Assembly: GCF_036880985.1 (NCBI RefSeq)
Contig: NZ_JBAJNO010000009.1
Location: 1,054,001-1,118,000, forward strand
DNA: 64,000 nt
Direction: 5' to 3'
Source of the DNA: Limibacter armeniacum
GTDB taxonomy: Bacteria; Bacteroidota; Bacteroidia; Cytophagales; Flammeovirgaceae
Shown here: positions 34,094 through 44,209 of the stretch, piece by piece
Layout: every line of letters begins with the position of its first letter
How positions within the stretch are numbered: the first letter of the stretch is position 1
Translations under genes and position numbers: made by a program
Notes under the pieces: generated by a model
The model's input: the letters and a program-made list of their open reading frames with translations, nothing else
What the model was told of the DNA's origin: nothing
Database searches by the model: none

Positions 34094-35356
34094 TTACTGA
34101 AGACCATTCTCTCCTACCTTCATCACAAGTATCGAATACTCGTTCTTTTCTCCAGATTTACTTGATCCAACTACGACAATTCCTTTATCCTTTGATTCAA
34201 CAAGATCAAAAGCTCTTTGGTCTCCTAAACCTCCAAAAGACCTTTCCCAAGCTTTATTTCCACTGTCGTTGAACTTCACCATGTAAATGTTAAGTCCGTT
34301 CAGGCTAGTATTATCTCCATATTCGTCAGGCTTCCACTCCTCTGTATAACCAGCCAACACATATTGATCATCTGATGTCTTAATCACTGCATGCGCTTCA
34401 TCAGTACTCAGTCCACCAAAAGATTTGTGCCATTGCTGTTCCCCTTGAGCATCGGTTCTGATAACCCAAGCATCCAAACTAGCCTCTGCAAAAGTATAGG
34501 AATAACCTGCTACCAAAAAGCCTCCATCAGCAGTTTGGATAATATCATTTGCCTTATCAGTATCTCCACCTCCAAAACTCTTTTCCCAAACTTTATTTCC
34601 TTCAAGGTCGATTCCCATTAGCATTACGTCCCACTTACCTTTGCTGTAAGACTCAGTATTTGATGCAAGAACATATCCACCTTCTGTTTTAAGAATTCCA
34701 ACGCCTTCATCATTCTGGTCTCCTCCATACTTCTTCTCCCACTGAATCATGCCCTTGTCATCAGTCTTCACGATCATGACATTGCTCTTTGGGTTCTCTT
34801 TTGTGATATCAAAGCTACGTCCCAACAGTACAAATCCTCCATCATCAGCTACTACAACAGCGTTTCCTTCATCTATTGTTGTATCTGTTCCATAACTTTG
34901 CACCCACTGTTGCTGACCACTGGCACTTACCTTCAGCAACCACATATCTTTCATGTCAACTCCTCCTCCATATGAATCAGAGCTACCCATTACGATTATA
35001 GAGCCATCCTCTAGCTCAATAAGGTCGCCAACTTCTTCTGTTTCAGATTCGCCAAATTTGTAATCCCACTGCAAATCACCAGAAGTACTCAGCTTCCAAA
35101 GGCTTACATCTGTTTGGCCAGTACTACCCACAGATCTACCAGCCACAAGATAACCTCCATCCTGAGTTTGGATCACTTTTTTCCCCTCATCAAATTTTCC
35201 ACCACCAAGCTCTTTACGGAAATTGTTCAATGGTGCCATACGTTTATCCGTATCCACACCACCTGACGTGACCTTATCTACTATACCTTCACTTGCCAAT
35301 GCATTTGCTGCTATAAACAAACTACAAATGGCCGTGATCATTTTTATTCTTCTCAT
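34094..35356 (-). CDS. Secreted repeat protein, propeller-like
   Basis: ATG 35356 is preferred because it precedes a normal signal peptide (MRRIKMITAICSLFIAANALA), giving 420 residues; an in-frame ATG at 35482 would add a basic extension. The mature protein is about seven repeats of the pattern DGGYxLAGxSxSxGxxDxWLxKxDxxGxxxWxKxFGGxxxDExxxV. This is a common beta-propeller-like repeat of secreted bacterial proteins. There is no type IX sorting tail and no catalytic motif. Function is unknown; such repeats are probably adhesive or structural. Confidence 0.75.
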   Translation of the reverse strand: MRRIKMITAICSLFIAANALASEGIVDKVTSGGVDTDKRMAPLNNFRKELGGGKFDEGKKVIQTQDGGYLVAGRSVGSTGQTDVSLWKLSTSGDLQWDYKFGESETEEVGDLIELEDGSIIVMGSSDSYGGGVDMKDMWLLKVSASGQQQWVQSYGTDTTIDEGNAVVVADDGGFVLLGRSFDITKENPKSNVMIVKTDDKGMIQWEKKYGGDQNDEGVGILKTEGGYVLASNTESYSKGKWDVMLMGIDLEGNKVWEKSFGGGDTDKANDIIQTADGGFLVAGYSYTFAEASLDAWVIRTDAQGEQQWHKSFGGLSTDEAHAVIKTSDDQYVLAGYTEEWKPDEYGDNTSLNGLNIYMVKFNDSGNKAWERSFGGLGDQRAFDLVESKDKGIVVVGSSKSGEKNEYSILVMKVGENGLQ

Positions 35357-35645
35357 TCTAAAAACTGTTATGCTTTCTGTAGCTAAATTTCTGTTTAAGT
35401 TGTTGCCAGTTTGATAACGTTTGAAAAGTTTTTTTAGTCTTAGTTTTCTCCCCTCGATTTCCAGGCAAAAAATTGATTTCAAGGGAAATTAGATTGAAAC
35501 ATAATGATTATTTCAATAATAAACTAGACTTTTTCAAGATTGAACCCTACCTATCTTGCTCAATACCTGATAAATGAAAAGTAAAACCTATCACCAAAAA
35601 CGTTCTACTTACTCCTATCGCACTTAATTTATATGACAATTCACA
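35357..35645. other. Intergenic region between the propeller-like gene and the polyprenyl synthase terminator
   Basis: It should contain the promoter of the 34-35 kb gene. I see no gene, repeat or clean -7 box in it. Confidence 0.4.
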
Positions 35646-35685
35646 TAAAAAAAGAGACAAACCTTACAAGGCTGTCTCTTTCAAT
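35646..35685 (-). terminator. Terminator downstream of the polyprenyl synthase
   Basis: A 9-bp stem (35651-35659 with 35673-35681), with an inner short pairing, and a U run on the minus strand. Confidence 0.8.
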
Positions 35686-35705
35686 ATTTTATTCAGTAGG
35701 CTATT

Positions 35706-36683
35706 CTACTTTTTTCTTTCAATTACATAAGTAATCAAATCGTCCATAGAAGTTCTAAACTCTGACTCAGGAAATGTATTCAATATTTCTCTTGCTTCCT
35801 TTATATAGCGATTCATTACTTCAGTCGCATACTCCAGACCTCCTGAGTTTTTCACAAACTCAATCACCTCATTGACCTTTTTAGGATTCTCGTTCTGGTT
35901 CTTCACCATAAAGATAACCTTCTTCCTTTGCATCCAAGTTGCCTGATTTAAGGCAAAAATAAGTGGCAAGGTCATTTTCTTCTCCTTAATGTCAATTCCC
36001 AATGGCTTGCCTACCTCCGCAGTACCATAGTCAAACAAGTCATCTTTAATCTGAAATGCGATACCTATTTTTTCACCTAACAGATGCATACGAGCAATCG
36101 TATCCTTGGAAGATCCAACAGAAGCCGCCCCCACTGAACAGCAAGCAGAGATCAAGGTTGCTGTTTTTTGACGAATGATTTCATAGTAAACATCTTCTGT
36201 GATATCAAGCCTACGGGCTTTCTCTATTTGAAGAAGTTCCCCCTCACTCATTTCCTTAACGGCTGTCGAAACAATTTTCAACAACTGGAAATCGTCATTG
36301 TCAATCGAAAGTAGTAAACCTTTTGACAACAAGTAATCCCCTACCAATACAGCGATCTTGTTTTTCCACAGTGCATTGACAGAGAAAAAACCTCTTCTGT
36401 AATTGGCATCATCCACCACATCATCATGTACAAGTGTTGCGGTATGCAATAACTCAATAAGTGCTGCCCCACGGTGAGTTGACTCATTGATTTCCCCTGT
36501 AAGACCTGCTGAGAGGAATACCAGAATTGGGCGTAATTGCTTTCCTTTCCGCTTAACGATATATCCCATGATATTGTCAAGCAGGCGTACATTACTTTTC
36601 ATAAATTGGCGGAACTTCTTTTCAAATTCCACCATTTCCCCGATAATCGGTTCCTGTATGTCTTGTATGTTTACCGACATCAA
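35706..36683 (-). CDS. Polyprenyl diphosphate synthase
   Basis: The 325-residue protein is a trans-isoprenyl diphosphate synthase. The first Asp-rich motif is in LLHTATLVHDDVVDDANYRRG and the second in QIKDDLFDYG; KRKGKQLRP is the usual isopentenyl diphosphate-binding segment. It probably makes the C35-C45 side chain of menaquinone. The small residues just ahead of the first Asp motif point to a long-chain rather than farnesyl product, but the chain length is an inference. Met1 and Met2 are both possible starts. Confidence 0.88.
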   Translation of the reverse strand: MMSVNIQDIQEPIIGEMVEFEKKFRQFMKSNVRLLDNIMGYIVKRKGKQLRPILVFLSAGLTGEINESTHRGAALIELLHTATLVHDDVVDDANYRRGFFSVNALWKNKIAVLVGDYLLSKGLLLSIDNDDFQLLKIVSTAVKEMSEGELLQIEKARRLDITEDVYYEIIRQKTATLISACCSVGAASVGSSKDTIARMHLLGEKIGIAFQIKDDLFDYGTAEVGKPLGIDIKEKKMTLPLIFALNQATWMQRKKVIFMVKNQNENPKKVNEVIEFVKNSGGLEYATEVMNRYIKEAREILNTFPESEFRTSMDDLITYVIERKK

Positions 36684-36754
36684 AAAGTCTAGATTTAGTT
36701 TATGTTAGTTCAGATGTTCCTCTCCCCCACTACTAATCTCATATAATACCAACC

Positions 36755-37408
36755 TTACTTGGCAGGAACATAGACTACTTTTTTAGTTTCAAAAAACTCT
36801 TCTTCATAAAAATCTGCCATATCATAAAAGCGGTAATTTCGCTTGAACTTGGCAAACTCTTCCTTCAAATCTCCACCTTTCAGGCAAATCAACCCGTTAT
36901 GGAAATCGTGTTTATCCTCTTTTTTAATGATATCCTGTATCCAGCGGAACAGCACATTGATTCGGGTAACAGCACGGCTTACCACAAAGTCATACTTATC
37001 TTTGACTTTCTCAGCACGAACCTGCTCTGCTGTCACGTTCTTAAGCCCCAATGCTGCTGCCACCTCATTGACTACCCATATTTTCTTACCAATGGAGTCT
37101 ACTAAATGAAACTGTACTTCAGGAAACATGATCGCCAATGGGATACCAGGAAAACCTCCTCCTGTTCCAACATCCAGAATTTTAGTACCTGGCTTGAACG
37201 AAAATTTTTGGGCAATACCTAACGAATGAAGCACATGACGTTCATATAAGTTTTGAATATCCTTTCTGGATACCACATTTACCTTTTCATTCAGGTCTGA
37301 ATATAAGTCCTGCAATTTTGAAAATTGCTCCTTCTGCTGTTCTGTAAGATCGGGAAAGTATTTATTGATGATTTCCATCCGCTGCTGCTCAAAATTTATC
37401 CTATTCAA
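36755..37408 (-). CDS. rsmG: 16S rRNA m7G527 methyltransferase RsmG
   Basis: The 217-residue protein (207 from Met11, 37378) has the RsmG layout: helical N-terminus with LYSDLNEKVNVVSRKDIQNLYERHVLHSL, then the AdoMet motif ILDVGTGGGFPGIPLAIMFP and DFVVSRAV. It methylates N7 of G527 in 16S rRNA; loss gives low-level streptomycin resistance in other bacteria. It is followed by polyprenyl synthase about 70 bp downstream on the same strand. Confidence 0.93.
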   Translation of the reverse strand: MNRINFEQQRMEIINKYFPDLTEQQKEQFSKLQDLYSDLNEKVNVVSRKDIQNLYERHVLHSLGIAQKFSFKPGTKILDVGTGGGFPGIPLAIMFPEVQFHLVDSIGKKIWVVNEVAAALGLKNVTAEQVRAEKVKDKYDFVVSRAVTRINVLFRWIQDIIKKEDKHDFHNGLICLKGGDLKEEFAKFKRNYRFYDMADFYEEEFFETKKVVYVPAK

Positions 37409-37511
37409 TCAAAACGGCTAAATTACAATTATTACCCAATATATTAAATGTTTATGCTGCTAAAAGGAGAGGGTAAACGTCAATACTTTTACTTTCATCT
37501 ATTTTTGGACA

Positions 37512-37541
37512 TAAAAAAACCGGACTTGTCTGTGTCCGGTC
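37512..37541 (-). terminator. Terminator downstream of the ECF sigma gene
   Basis: Perfect 7-bp GC-rich stem (37519-37525 with 37534-37540) with eight U residues on the minus strand. Confidence 0.8.
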
Positions 37542-37569
37542 AAATTCAATGTCGGTGATGATAATCAGG

Positions 37570-38175
37570 TTAAATCACATTCTTACTGTTTTTCACCAAA
37601 TCAAACAGCAATTCTCTAGCACGGTGAAGTTGTGCTTTCACGGTACCCAAAGGTGCTTCAATTTCTTTGGCAATTTCATCATAAGAAAGCTCCTCAAAGT
37701 AACGTAGCTTCACCAAACGCTGATATTTTGGCGGCAACAATGCTACAAACTGTCTGATGATTTCAATCTTCTGGCTTTTGATAGCTTCTTCCTGAGGATT
37801 CAAGCGTTCATCCCTGATATTAAAACTCATGGTGTCCCCATCCTTATTGGTCACCTCTGCATCAATGCTGTAAGTGTCCAGTTTTTTCTTTCGGATAAAG
37901 TCAATTGCATTGTTTGTTGCAATACGGAACAGCCAAGTACTAAAAGTATAGTCTTTCTTGAATTTTGATAGGTTTTTAAAGGCTTTAGCAAACGCTTCGA
38001 TGGTCAGGTCTTCGGCGTCATCCACATTTCGAACCATTTTAAGGATAGTATGATAAACAGACTTGCGGTAGCGGTTCATCAAAGACGCATACGCCTGTTC
38101 GTCACCCTCAATGGCACGGTCAATAAATGCGAAATCTTCCAGTGCTTTGTCTGAAAACTTTTTTTCTACTTCCAT
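37570..38175 (-). CDS. ECF-type RNA polymerase sigma factor
   Basis: ATG 38175 is preferred over 38262; the extra residues from the longer start lie inside the glycosyltransferase gene. The protein is about 201 residues. Region 2 is at about 20-95 (MRNRYRKSVYHTI-like core, DDAEDLTIEAFAKAFKNLSKF, FSTWLFRIATNNAIDFIRKKK). Region 4 is at about 145-195 (LPPKYQRLVKLRYFEELSYDEIAKEIEAPLGTVKAQLHRARELL). It overlaps the glycosyltransferase stop by about 10 bp and no anti-sigma gene follows, so it is probably controlled at the level of transcription or coupling. Confidence 0.9.
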   Translation of the reverse strand: MEVEKKFSDKALEDFAFIDRAIEGDEQAYASLMNRYRKSVYHTILKMVRNVDDAEDLTIEAFAKAFKNLSKFKKDYTFSTWLFRIATNNAIDFIRKKKLDTYSIDAEVTNKDGDTMSFNIRDERLNPQEEAIKSQKIEIIRQFVALLPPKYQRLVKLRYFEELSYDEIAKEIEAPLGTVKAQLHRARELLFDLVKNSKNVI

Positions 38176-39275
38176 CTTATATGTTTTGAGATCAATGAGA
38201 CGAACCCTACTGATATCTGGTAAACTATATATATAAGGTCCATGATGGGGGTTAACCACCACTTTACGGGACTAGCAAATTTACGGGCAGCTAAGCTCAG
38301 TACTAACATTAATATAACTACTCTGGAAATAAAAAGTATAAAAACATAAAGTACCTGTACATTGAGCCCCCACAGAATCAAAGATAAAAAATAAACTGAA
38401 ATGTGTGAAAAAGTAATGAAACCTAACATCAACTTATTTCGTAAAGAATAAAATTTGCCTACTGATAAATGGCGCTTTTTCTGCACATACCAATCTGCAA
38501 AAGTTTCCTTAGGAGCTGATATTGTTTGACTTTCAGGTTGCAATACTACTGCCACATTCTTCCTGTCCGACATTTTATTAATCATCAGATCATCATCTCC
38601 ACTCATGATCTTCATCTGGGCTCCGAACCCTCCACTCTTTTGAAATAAGGATTTTTTATATGACAGGTTCCTTCCTACACCCATAAAAGGAAGTCCAATC
38701 AAGGCAAATGAGGTGTATTGCAAGGCCGTTATTAAAGTCTCATACTGAATAAAACGGTTCAACCATCCTTTTCGTTGTTCGTAGAGACTTACCCCCAATA
38801 CAATTTCCTTCTTGGAGTCATACCCTGCCGCCATGTTCCTCAGCCAGTCAAAAGTAAGCGGAATACAATCTGCATCTGTAAAAAGTAATACATCATGTTG
38901 TGCTAAAGCAATGGCTTTTTCCAATGCATTTTTTTTGGGAGATTTTCCAACTGGAACCTCATCAATCCTTACGTAACGAAGTTTTTTATTTAAAATGGCC
39001 TGCCTTTCCAAATAGACATCCGAACCATCTGAAGACCTGTCATCCGCTATGATAATTTCAAAATCCTTATGTTTTTGCTGCAAAAGGGCTGGTAGTAACT
39101 TCCTTAGATTGGGTAATTCATTATGTGCAGCTATGATCACAGAAACTGGCAATTCTGTTTCATACTTTATTGCTTTCCTATCATGGTAATACAGGGGTCG
39201 CGTATAAACCAGAATAATAATCAATATCTGTGCATGGATAAAGAAACAGTACAGCTCAAAAAAATACATAGTCAT
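38166..39275 (-). CDS. Family 2 glycosyltransferase, membrane-bound
   Basis: Start Met 39275 is favoured over the upstream ATG 39308, giving about 369 residues. An N-terminal TM (FFIHAQILIIILVY) is followed by a GT-A catalytic domain (PVSVIIAAHNELPNL, DDRSSDGS, LLFTDADC, GDDDLMINKM, QKKRHLSVGKF). The last four helices (about 290-369) anchor it. It adds a sugar from a nucleotide donor to a lipid or polymer; acceptor unknown. The 10-bp overlap with the sigma factor gene indicates translational coupling. Confidence 0.85.
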   Translation of the reverse strand: MTMYFFELYCFFIHAQILIIILVYTRPLYYHDRKAIKYETELPVSVIIAAHNELPNLRKLLPALLQQKHKDFEIIIADDRSSDGSDVYLERQAILNKKLRYVRIDEVPVGKSPKKNALEKAIALAQHDVLLFTDADCIPLTFDWLRNMAAGYDSKKEIVLGVSLYEQRKGWLNRFIQYETLITALQYTSFALIGLPFMGVGRNLSYKKSLFQKSGGFGAQMKIMSGDDDLMINKMSDRKNVAVVLQPESQTISAPKETFADWYVQKKRHLSVGKFYSLRNKLMLGFITFSHISVYFLSLILWGLNVQVLYVFILFISRVVILMLVLSLAARKFASPVKWWLTPIMDLIYIVYQISVGFVSLISKHIRWK

Positions 39276-39344
39276 TATAGTTGTGCTTTCCTCCAAAGGT
39301 AAATGCACTTCTTTATGCTAGCAACTAGCAAAATGTTATAAATA

Positions 39345-39377
39345 CAAAAAAAGCTATCCTTGCGGATAGCTTTTTCT
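39345..39377 (-). terminator. Terminator downstream of ychF
   Basis: Perfect 11-bp stem (39349-39359 with 39364-39374) with a tetraloop and U-rich tail on the minus strand. Confidence 0.85.
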
Positions 39378-39405
39378 GATAATCGTCTATTGAATTATAG
39401 TATCA

Positions 39406-40506
39406 TTATACGTTGAAACGGAAGTGCATCACATCACCATCATTCACAACATACTCTTTACCTTCTACATTCAGCTTACCTGCTTCACGGCAGCCTGCCT
39501 CACTCTTGTACTCTACAAAGTCTGCATACTTGATCACTTCAGCACGGATAAAGCCACGCTCGAAGTCTGTATGGATTACACCAGCAGCTTGTGGTGCTTT
39601 CCAGCCTCTGTGAATTGTCCAAGCTCTTACTTCTTTTACACCTGCTGTAAAGTAAGTAATCAGGTTCAGCAGTGTATAAGAAGCTCTGATCAACTTGTGA
39701 AGACCTGACTCTTTTAAGCCGTACTCTTCCAAGAACATTTCCTTCTCTTCTTCCTCTTCGAACTGAGCAATTTGTTCCTCGATTGCTGCACAAACCAGAA
39801 TCATCTGAGCACTTTCAGCATCAGCGATTTTCTTCAACTCAGCTGTATGCTCATTGCCTGTATGAATGCTGTCTTCCTCAACGTTCGCCAAATAGATCAC
39901 TGGCTTAGCTGTCAACAGTTGTAAATCTGCTACTACTTCCCACTCTTCGTCTTCAGCTTCAATACTTCTTGCATTGTTACCACCTTCCAAATGTTTTTGG
40001 AATTTCTCCAGTACAACAAGTTCCTTTTTTGCCTCAGCAGAACCTGTCTTAGCCATTTTCACAACCTTCTGAATCTTTTTATCTACTGATTCAAGGTCTT
40101 TAAGCTGAAGTTCTGTATCAATGACTTCTTTGTCCTCAATAGGATCTACTTTGCCTGCTACGTGAACGATATTGTCATCCTTGAAACATCTTACCACGTG
40201 AATGATAGCATCTACCTCACGGATGTTAGCCAAGAATTGGTTACCAAGACCTTCACCTTTACTTGCACCTTTTACAAGTCCTGCAATGTCTACAAACTCA
40301 ATAACGGTAGGCAATACCTTCTGTGGGTTTACCAGTTGCTCCAGAACTCTCAATCTTTCGTCAGGTACTGTTACAACACCTACGTTAGGTTCGATCGTAC
40401 AAAACGGAAAGTTAGCAGATTCAGCATTGTTGGCGCTAGTCAGCGCATTGAACAGTGTTGACTTACCTACGTTAGGCAAACCAACGATACCGCATTTCAA
40501 TCCCAT
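39406..40506 (-). CDS. ychF: Redox-regulated ATPase YchF
   Basis: The 366-residue protein is a YchF/Ola1 member of the Obg-type P-loop family. It has G1 [15 protein letters not shown], the [13 protein letters not shown] switch, G3 [17 protein letters not shown], the NVEE-containing specificity region typical of ATP rather than GTP use, a coiled-coil insert and a C-terminal TGS domain (about 285-366). YchF binds ribosomes and lowers the oxidative stress response in E. coli. It has its own terminator, and the neighbours are on separate units. Confidence 0.95.
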   Translation of the reverse strand: MGLKCGIVGLPNVGKSTLFNALTSANNAESANFPFCTIEPNVGVVTVPDERLRVLEQLVNPQKVLPTVIEFVDIAGLVKGASKGEGLGNQFLANIREVDAIIHVVRCFKDDNIVHVAGKVDPIEDKEVIDTELQLKDLESVDKKIQKVVKMAKTGSAEAKKELVVLEKFQKHLEGGNNARSIEAEDEEWEVVADLQLLTAKPVIYLANVEEDSIHTGNEHTAELKKIADAESAQMILVCAAIEEQIAQFEEEEEKEMFLEEYGLKESGLHKLIRASYTLLNLITYFTAGVKEVRAWTIHRGWKAPQAAGVIHTDFERGFIRAEVIKYADFVEYKSEAGCREAGKLNVEGKEYVVNDGDVMHFRFNV

Positions 40507-40743
40507 TATTTATATTTTTGCTTAAATAATTAAAATCTTTATCCTTGAAGGAAGATTCACCAACTCTTAATCTATTACCATTAAAAGAAGTTATTTTCCA
40601 TTAATCGGCAAAGATAAGGTTTTCAAGGAAAAAGCGCACAAGTATGCCATTAATATAGTTGAAGACCTTAAATTGCACATTACTTATAACATTACTCCTC
40701 ACAGTTTGGTGAGAATTAACTAAGCAATTACCTTGATATTTAT

Positions 40744-41520
40744 ATGCTAACAGCAATCGACTTTTTACGTTATCAAATCAAAGCAGGCAACGCACACGGA
40801 CTACATTCACCCTATGTATTCAAACTATTTACCGATGTCATTGAGCCATACAAACACTACTATGCATTTGATGAAATAGAGGCACTCCGTACTGCATTAC
40901 TGGAAGATAACACGAAATTAAAAGTCACCGATTTTGGTGCTGGCTCCAAGAAGCTCAAATCCAAAGAACGTAAAGTAAAAGACATTGCCAAAAACTCTTT
41001 GAGTAGTCAAAAAGTAGGAGAATTACTCTTCAAGCTTGTAGCATACCTAAAGCCCAAAGAAGTGATTGAGTTAGGAACTTGCTTGGGTATTTCGACATTA
41101 TATTTGGCTAAAGTTTCTCCCGATGTCCATATTACCACCTTCGAAGGGTGCCCCATTCAAATGGATGTTGCAGAAAGCATCTTCAAGTCAACTGGAGCAG
41201 ACAACATCACCACTATTCAGGGTAACCTAGACGAAACATTGGGGCCGTTTCTTTCTCAAAAGAACAAGGTTGATTTCGTTTATTTTGATGCCAATCACCG
41301 CTACGAACCTACCGTCAGGTATTTTGAGACCTTTCTTCCTTACAAACATGAGGAGACTGTTTTTGTCTTTGATGATATTCATTGGTCTAATGGCATGCGC
41401 AAAGCTTGGGAGAAAATCAAATGTCACCCTGAAGTAAAAATCACAATTGACCTATTTCAAGTAGGGTTAGTCCTCTTTAGAGACAAGCAACCCAAGCAGG
41501 ATTTCACATTACTTTTCTAA
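40744..41520 (+). CDS. Class I SAM-dependent methyltransferase
   Basis: The 258-residue protein has an N-terminal helical region (IDFLRYQIKAGNAHGLHSPYVFKLF). A Rossmann methyltransferase fold follows: motif I VIELGTCLGISTLYLA, the acidic residue in TFEGCP, and an Asp-rich VDFVYFDANHRYEPT followed by FVFDDIHWS, as in catechol O-methyltransferase-like enzymes. The substrate is unknown. It is a single gene that ends at a bidirectional terminator facing pepT. Confidence 0.8.
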   Translation: MLTAIDFLRYQIKAGNAHGLHSPYVFKLFTDVIEPYKHYYAFDEIEALRTALLEDNTKLKVTDFGAGSKKLKSKERKVKDIAKNSLSSQKVGELLFKLVAYLKPKEVIELGTCLGISTLYLAKVSPDVHITTFEGCPIQMDVAESIFKSTGADNITTIQGNLDETLGPFLSQKNKVDFVYFDANHRYEPTVRYFETFLPYKHEETVFVFDDIHWSNGMRKAWEKIKCHPEVKITIDLFQVGLVLFRDKQPKQDFTLLF

Positions 41521-41523
41521 AAA

Positions 41524-41563
41524 CAAAAAGCACTTCAGGACGCTACCTAAAGTGCTTTTTTTT
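41524..41563. terminator. Bidirectional terminator between convergent genes
   Basis: A 10-bp outer stem (41526-41535 with 41550-41559) with a loosely paired interior and A/T runs on both sides. Confidence 0.75.
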
Positions 41564-41586
41564 ACTGAAAGTAAATTGATCAGTAA

Positions 41587-42825
41587 CTATTGTTTTGCAA
41601 CTAGCTCTGCAATTTTCACAATCACTTCTGTTGCTTTCATCATCGTCTCTACAGGAACGAACTCATATCGAGAGTGCATATTATGACCACCAGCAAAGAT
41701 GTTAGGACATGGAAGTCCCATATATGAAAGTCTGGCGCCATCCGTACCACCTCTAATAGGCTTAATATCAGGTGTAATACCCAACTCTTTCATGGCCTTT
41801 TCTGCCACATCAACAATATGCATTACAGGCTCTACCTTTTCACGCATATTAAAGTATTGATCGATCATTTCAATGGAAATGGACTTCTCTCCATATTTCT
41901 TTTTGAAATCCTCCACCAACGTCTCAATCAATTGCTTCTTGTCTTCATATTTTTGGCGATCATGGTCACGGATAATGTACTGTAATGTTGTATTCTCCGT
42001 TTCACCATGCATGCTCAACAAATGGAAAAAGCCTTCATACCCTGTTGTTTTTTCAGGAACTTCATCAGCTGGTAATGCTTGTATAAACTCAGCAGCCCTG
42101 TACATAGAATTAACCATCACATTTTTGGCAGTTCCAGGATGCACGTTATGTCCTACAAAATGAATTTTGGCAAAAGCTGCATTAAAGTTTTCAAACTCCA
42201 GCTCTCCCATTGGTCCACCATCCATGGTATAGGCCCACTCAGCACCAAACTTTTCCACATCGAACAAGTCAGCTCCTTTGCCTACTTCCTCATCAGGTGT
42301 GAAACAGATTCTGATTTTGCCATGCTTGATTTCAGGATGTTTGATCAAGTAATGCATCGCTGTCACAATCTCCGTTACTCCCGCCTTATCATCGGCACCG
42401 AGTAATGTTGTCCCATCGGAAGTAATAACAGTCTGTCCTTTATAACTTTTCAGCATTGGAAATTCCTCTGAAGAAAGAATTATTTCCTTTTCCTTATTCA
42501 ATATCAGATCACCACCATCATAATTTTCCCAAACCTGAGGTTTTACATTATGACCCGTATAGTCAGGTGTTGTATCAATATGTGCAACAAAACCAATAGT
42601 AGGCAGCTGCTTATCAGTATTAGCAGGTAAGGTTGCCATTACATAAGCGTGTTCATCCACTGTAACGTCTTCCATACCAATTGACTTAAGTTCTTCGGCA
42701 AGGTCTTTTGCCAATATATGCTGGTTGGGAGTACTTGGAATATGCTCAACTTCTGGTTTTGCTTCAGTATCGTACTGTACATAGCGTGTGAAACGCTCAA
42801 TCAATTCATTCTTGATTTCCTCCAT
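41587..42825 (-). CDS. pepT: Peptidase T (tripeptide aminopeptidase)
   Basis: The 412-residue protein is an M20-family di-zinc peptidase of PepT type. Zinc ligands and catalytic residues are in [35 protein letters not shown] and [15 protein letters not shown]. The insert dimerisation domain carries [15 protein letters not shown]. It removes the N-terminal residue from tripeptides in the cytoplasm. Length fits the family (about 410). It is monocistronic. Confidence 0.93.
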   Translation of the reverse strand: MEEIKNELIERFTRYVQYDTEAKPEVEHIPSTPNQHILAKDLAEELKSIGMEDVTVDEHAYVMATLPANTDKQLPTIGFVAHIDTTPDYTGHNVKPQVWENYDGGDLILNKEKEIILSSEEFPMLKSYKGQTVITSDGTTLLGADDKAGVTEIVTAMHYLIKHPEIKHGKIRICFTPDEEVGKGADLFDVEKFGAEWAYTMDGGPMGELEFENFNAAFAKIHFVGHNVHPGTAKNVMVNSMYRAAEFIQALPADEVPEKTTGYEGFFHLLSMHGETENTTLQYIIRDHDRQKYEDKKQLIETLVEDFKKKYGEKSISIEMIDQYFNMREKVEPVMHIVDVAEKAMKELGITPDIKPIRGGTDGARLSYMGLPCPNIFAGGHNMHSRYEFVPVETMMKATEVIVKIAELVAKQ

Positions 42826-43062
42826 TTTGTATATGTGTGTTAGTATTGTGGAATGATCTCTGACTTAGATTCAGGTTGGTTCTTTATAGCCCCAAAGATA
42901 GAGGTTCGGTTGTGTTTTTTTAGATTTTCGAGGCAATTGCAAACAAAAGATCAACTAAAAGGTAGTAAGATTGTATTTTGAAACGATAAATTTGTATCTC
43001 AATTTTACAGTCTGAATTTCTTCCAACATATGGAAGGTTAATACTTTGACTATTCTGATAGC

Positions 43063-44160
43063 ATGTTAGCACTGATAATACTCTTACTTCTTATCCCTGT
43101 CTATGCACTTTATGGAGGTGTTTATGGGGAAAGAAAGATCTCAGCATTTATTCAAGACAGGTTAGGTCCGATGGAAACCGGTAAGTTTGGTTTACTCCAA
43201 ACTGCTGCAGATATACTGAAACTCCTGATGAAAGAAGACACTGTTCCTGCCGCTGCCGATAAGTTTCTGTTTAAAGCTGCGCCTATGGTTATGTTTGCCG
43301 CTGTATTTGCTGGGTTTGCTGTAATACCTTTATCTCCTGACCTGATTGGTTCTGAAGCAGAAGTAGGTGTTTTCTTCTTGCTAGCCATTGTTGCCTTGGA
43401 TATAATCGGTATTCTAATGGCTGGTTGGGGTTCCAATAACAAATACTCTCTTTATGGCGCTATGCGTGCCGCTGCCCAAATGATCAGCTATGAAATCCCT
43501 TTAGGTCTTGCAGTTTTGTGTGTTGTTATGATTTCACAAACGCTTAACCTTCAAGAAATAAGCATTCAGCAAAGTATCTATCTTCCAATGGTTTCAGATG
43601 AAGCCAACTACCTTTTTGGCATTAAGGCATTAGGAATAGATGTGACCAATATTGGTGGAATACTGACATGGAACATTATACGATCTCCATTTCTGCTGAT
43701 TGCATTTGTCATTTATTATATAGCTTCGTTAGCTGAAGCTAACCGAGCTCCTTTTGATATTCCTGAAGCAGAATCTGAATTAATTGCAGGGTTTCACACA
43801 GAATACTCCGGAATTCGTTTTGCTTATATGTTTCTGGCAGAATATGGTACAATGCTATTAGTTAGCTTATTAGCCGCTGTACTGTTTTTAGGTAGCTGGA
43901 ACACTCCTCTCCCTAACTTGGGACCCGTAAAACTGGCTGAATGGACAAGTGGGGCACCTGGCACCATTGCAGGAAATATTTGGGGAATGTTTTGGGTACT
44001 TTCAAAAGCCCTCTTACTTGTTTTCTCACAGATGTGGGTAAGATGGACATACCCTAGACTCAGGGTTGACCAACTAATGTCACTCTGCTGGAAATACCTG
44101 ACACCCATTTCCCTTGTTCTGGTATTTATCTCTGGAATATGGAGGCTTTTAATGATCTAA
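43063..44160 (+). CDS. nuoH: NADH-quinone oxidoreductase subunit H (solitary)
   Basis: The 365-residue protein is a full-length NuoH/ND1 subunit with eight or so TM helices. Conserved loops include GERKISAFIQDRLGPMETGKFGLLQTAADILKLLMKED (quinone-site region), YEIPLGLAVL, RAPFDIPEAESELIAGFHTEYSGIRF and WVRWTYPRLRVDQLM. NuoH forms part of the quinone chamber and first proton channel of complex I. No other nuo gene is within reach on either side; the neighbours are pepT and an acidic hypothetical protein. It may be a displaced gene of the main complex or part of a variant one. Confidence 0.93.
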   Translation: MLALIILLLLIPVYALYGGVYGERKISAFIQDRLGPMETGKFGLLQTAADILKLLMKEDTVPAAADKFLFKAAPMVMFAAVFAGFAVIPLSPDLIGSEAEVGVFFLLAIVALDIIGILMAGWGSNNKYSLYGAMRAAAQMISYEIPLGLAVLCVVMISQTLNLQEISIQQSIYLPMVSDEANYLFGIKALGIDVTNIGGILTWNIIRSPFLLIAFVIYYIASLAEANRAPFDIPEAESELIAGFHTEYSGIRFAYMFLAEYGTMLLVSLLAAVLFLGSWNTPLPNLGPVKLAEWTSGAPGTIAGNIWGMFWVLSKALLLVFSQMWVRWTYPRLRVDQLMSLCWKYLTPISLVLVFISGIWRLLMI

Positions 44161-44163
44161 ATA

Positions 44164-44208
44164 AAAATCCCTTATGCTGCTTCTAGTCAACATAAGGGAT
44201 TTTTTTAT
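44164..44208. terminator. Bidirectional terminator after nuoH
   Basis: Perfect 13-bp stem (44164-44176 with 44191-44203) followed by T7 for the plus strand; the minus-strand gene ends next to it. Confidence 0.85.
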
Positions 44209-44209
44209 G

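Noticed and set aside
36843-37109. Plus-strand frames opposite rsmG
   Set aside because: Shadows of a strongly conserved methyltransferase gene.
40162-40525. Two plus-strand frames opposite ychF
   Set aside because: They overlap the highly conserved GTPase core and show no independent features.
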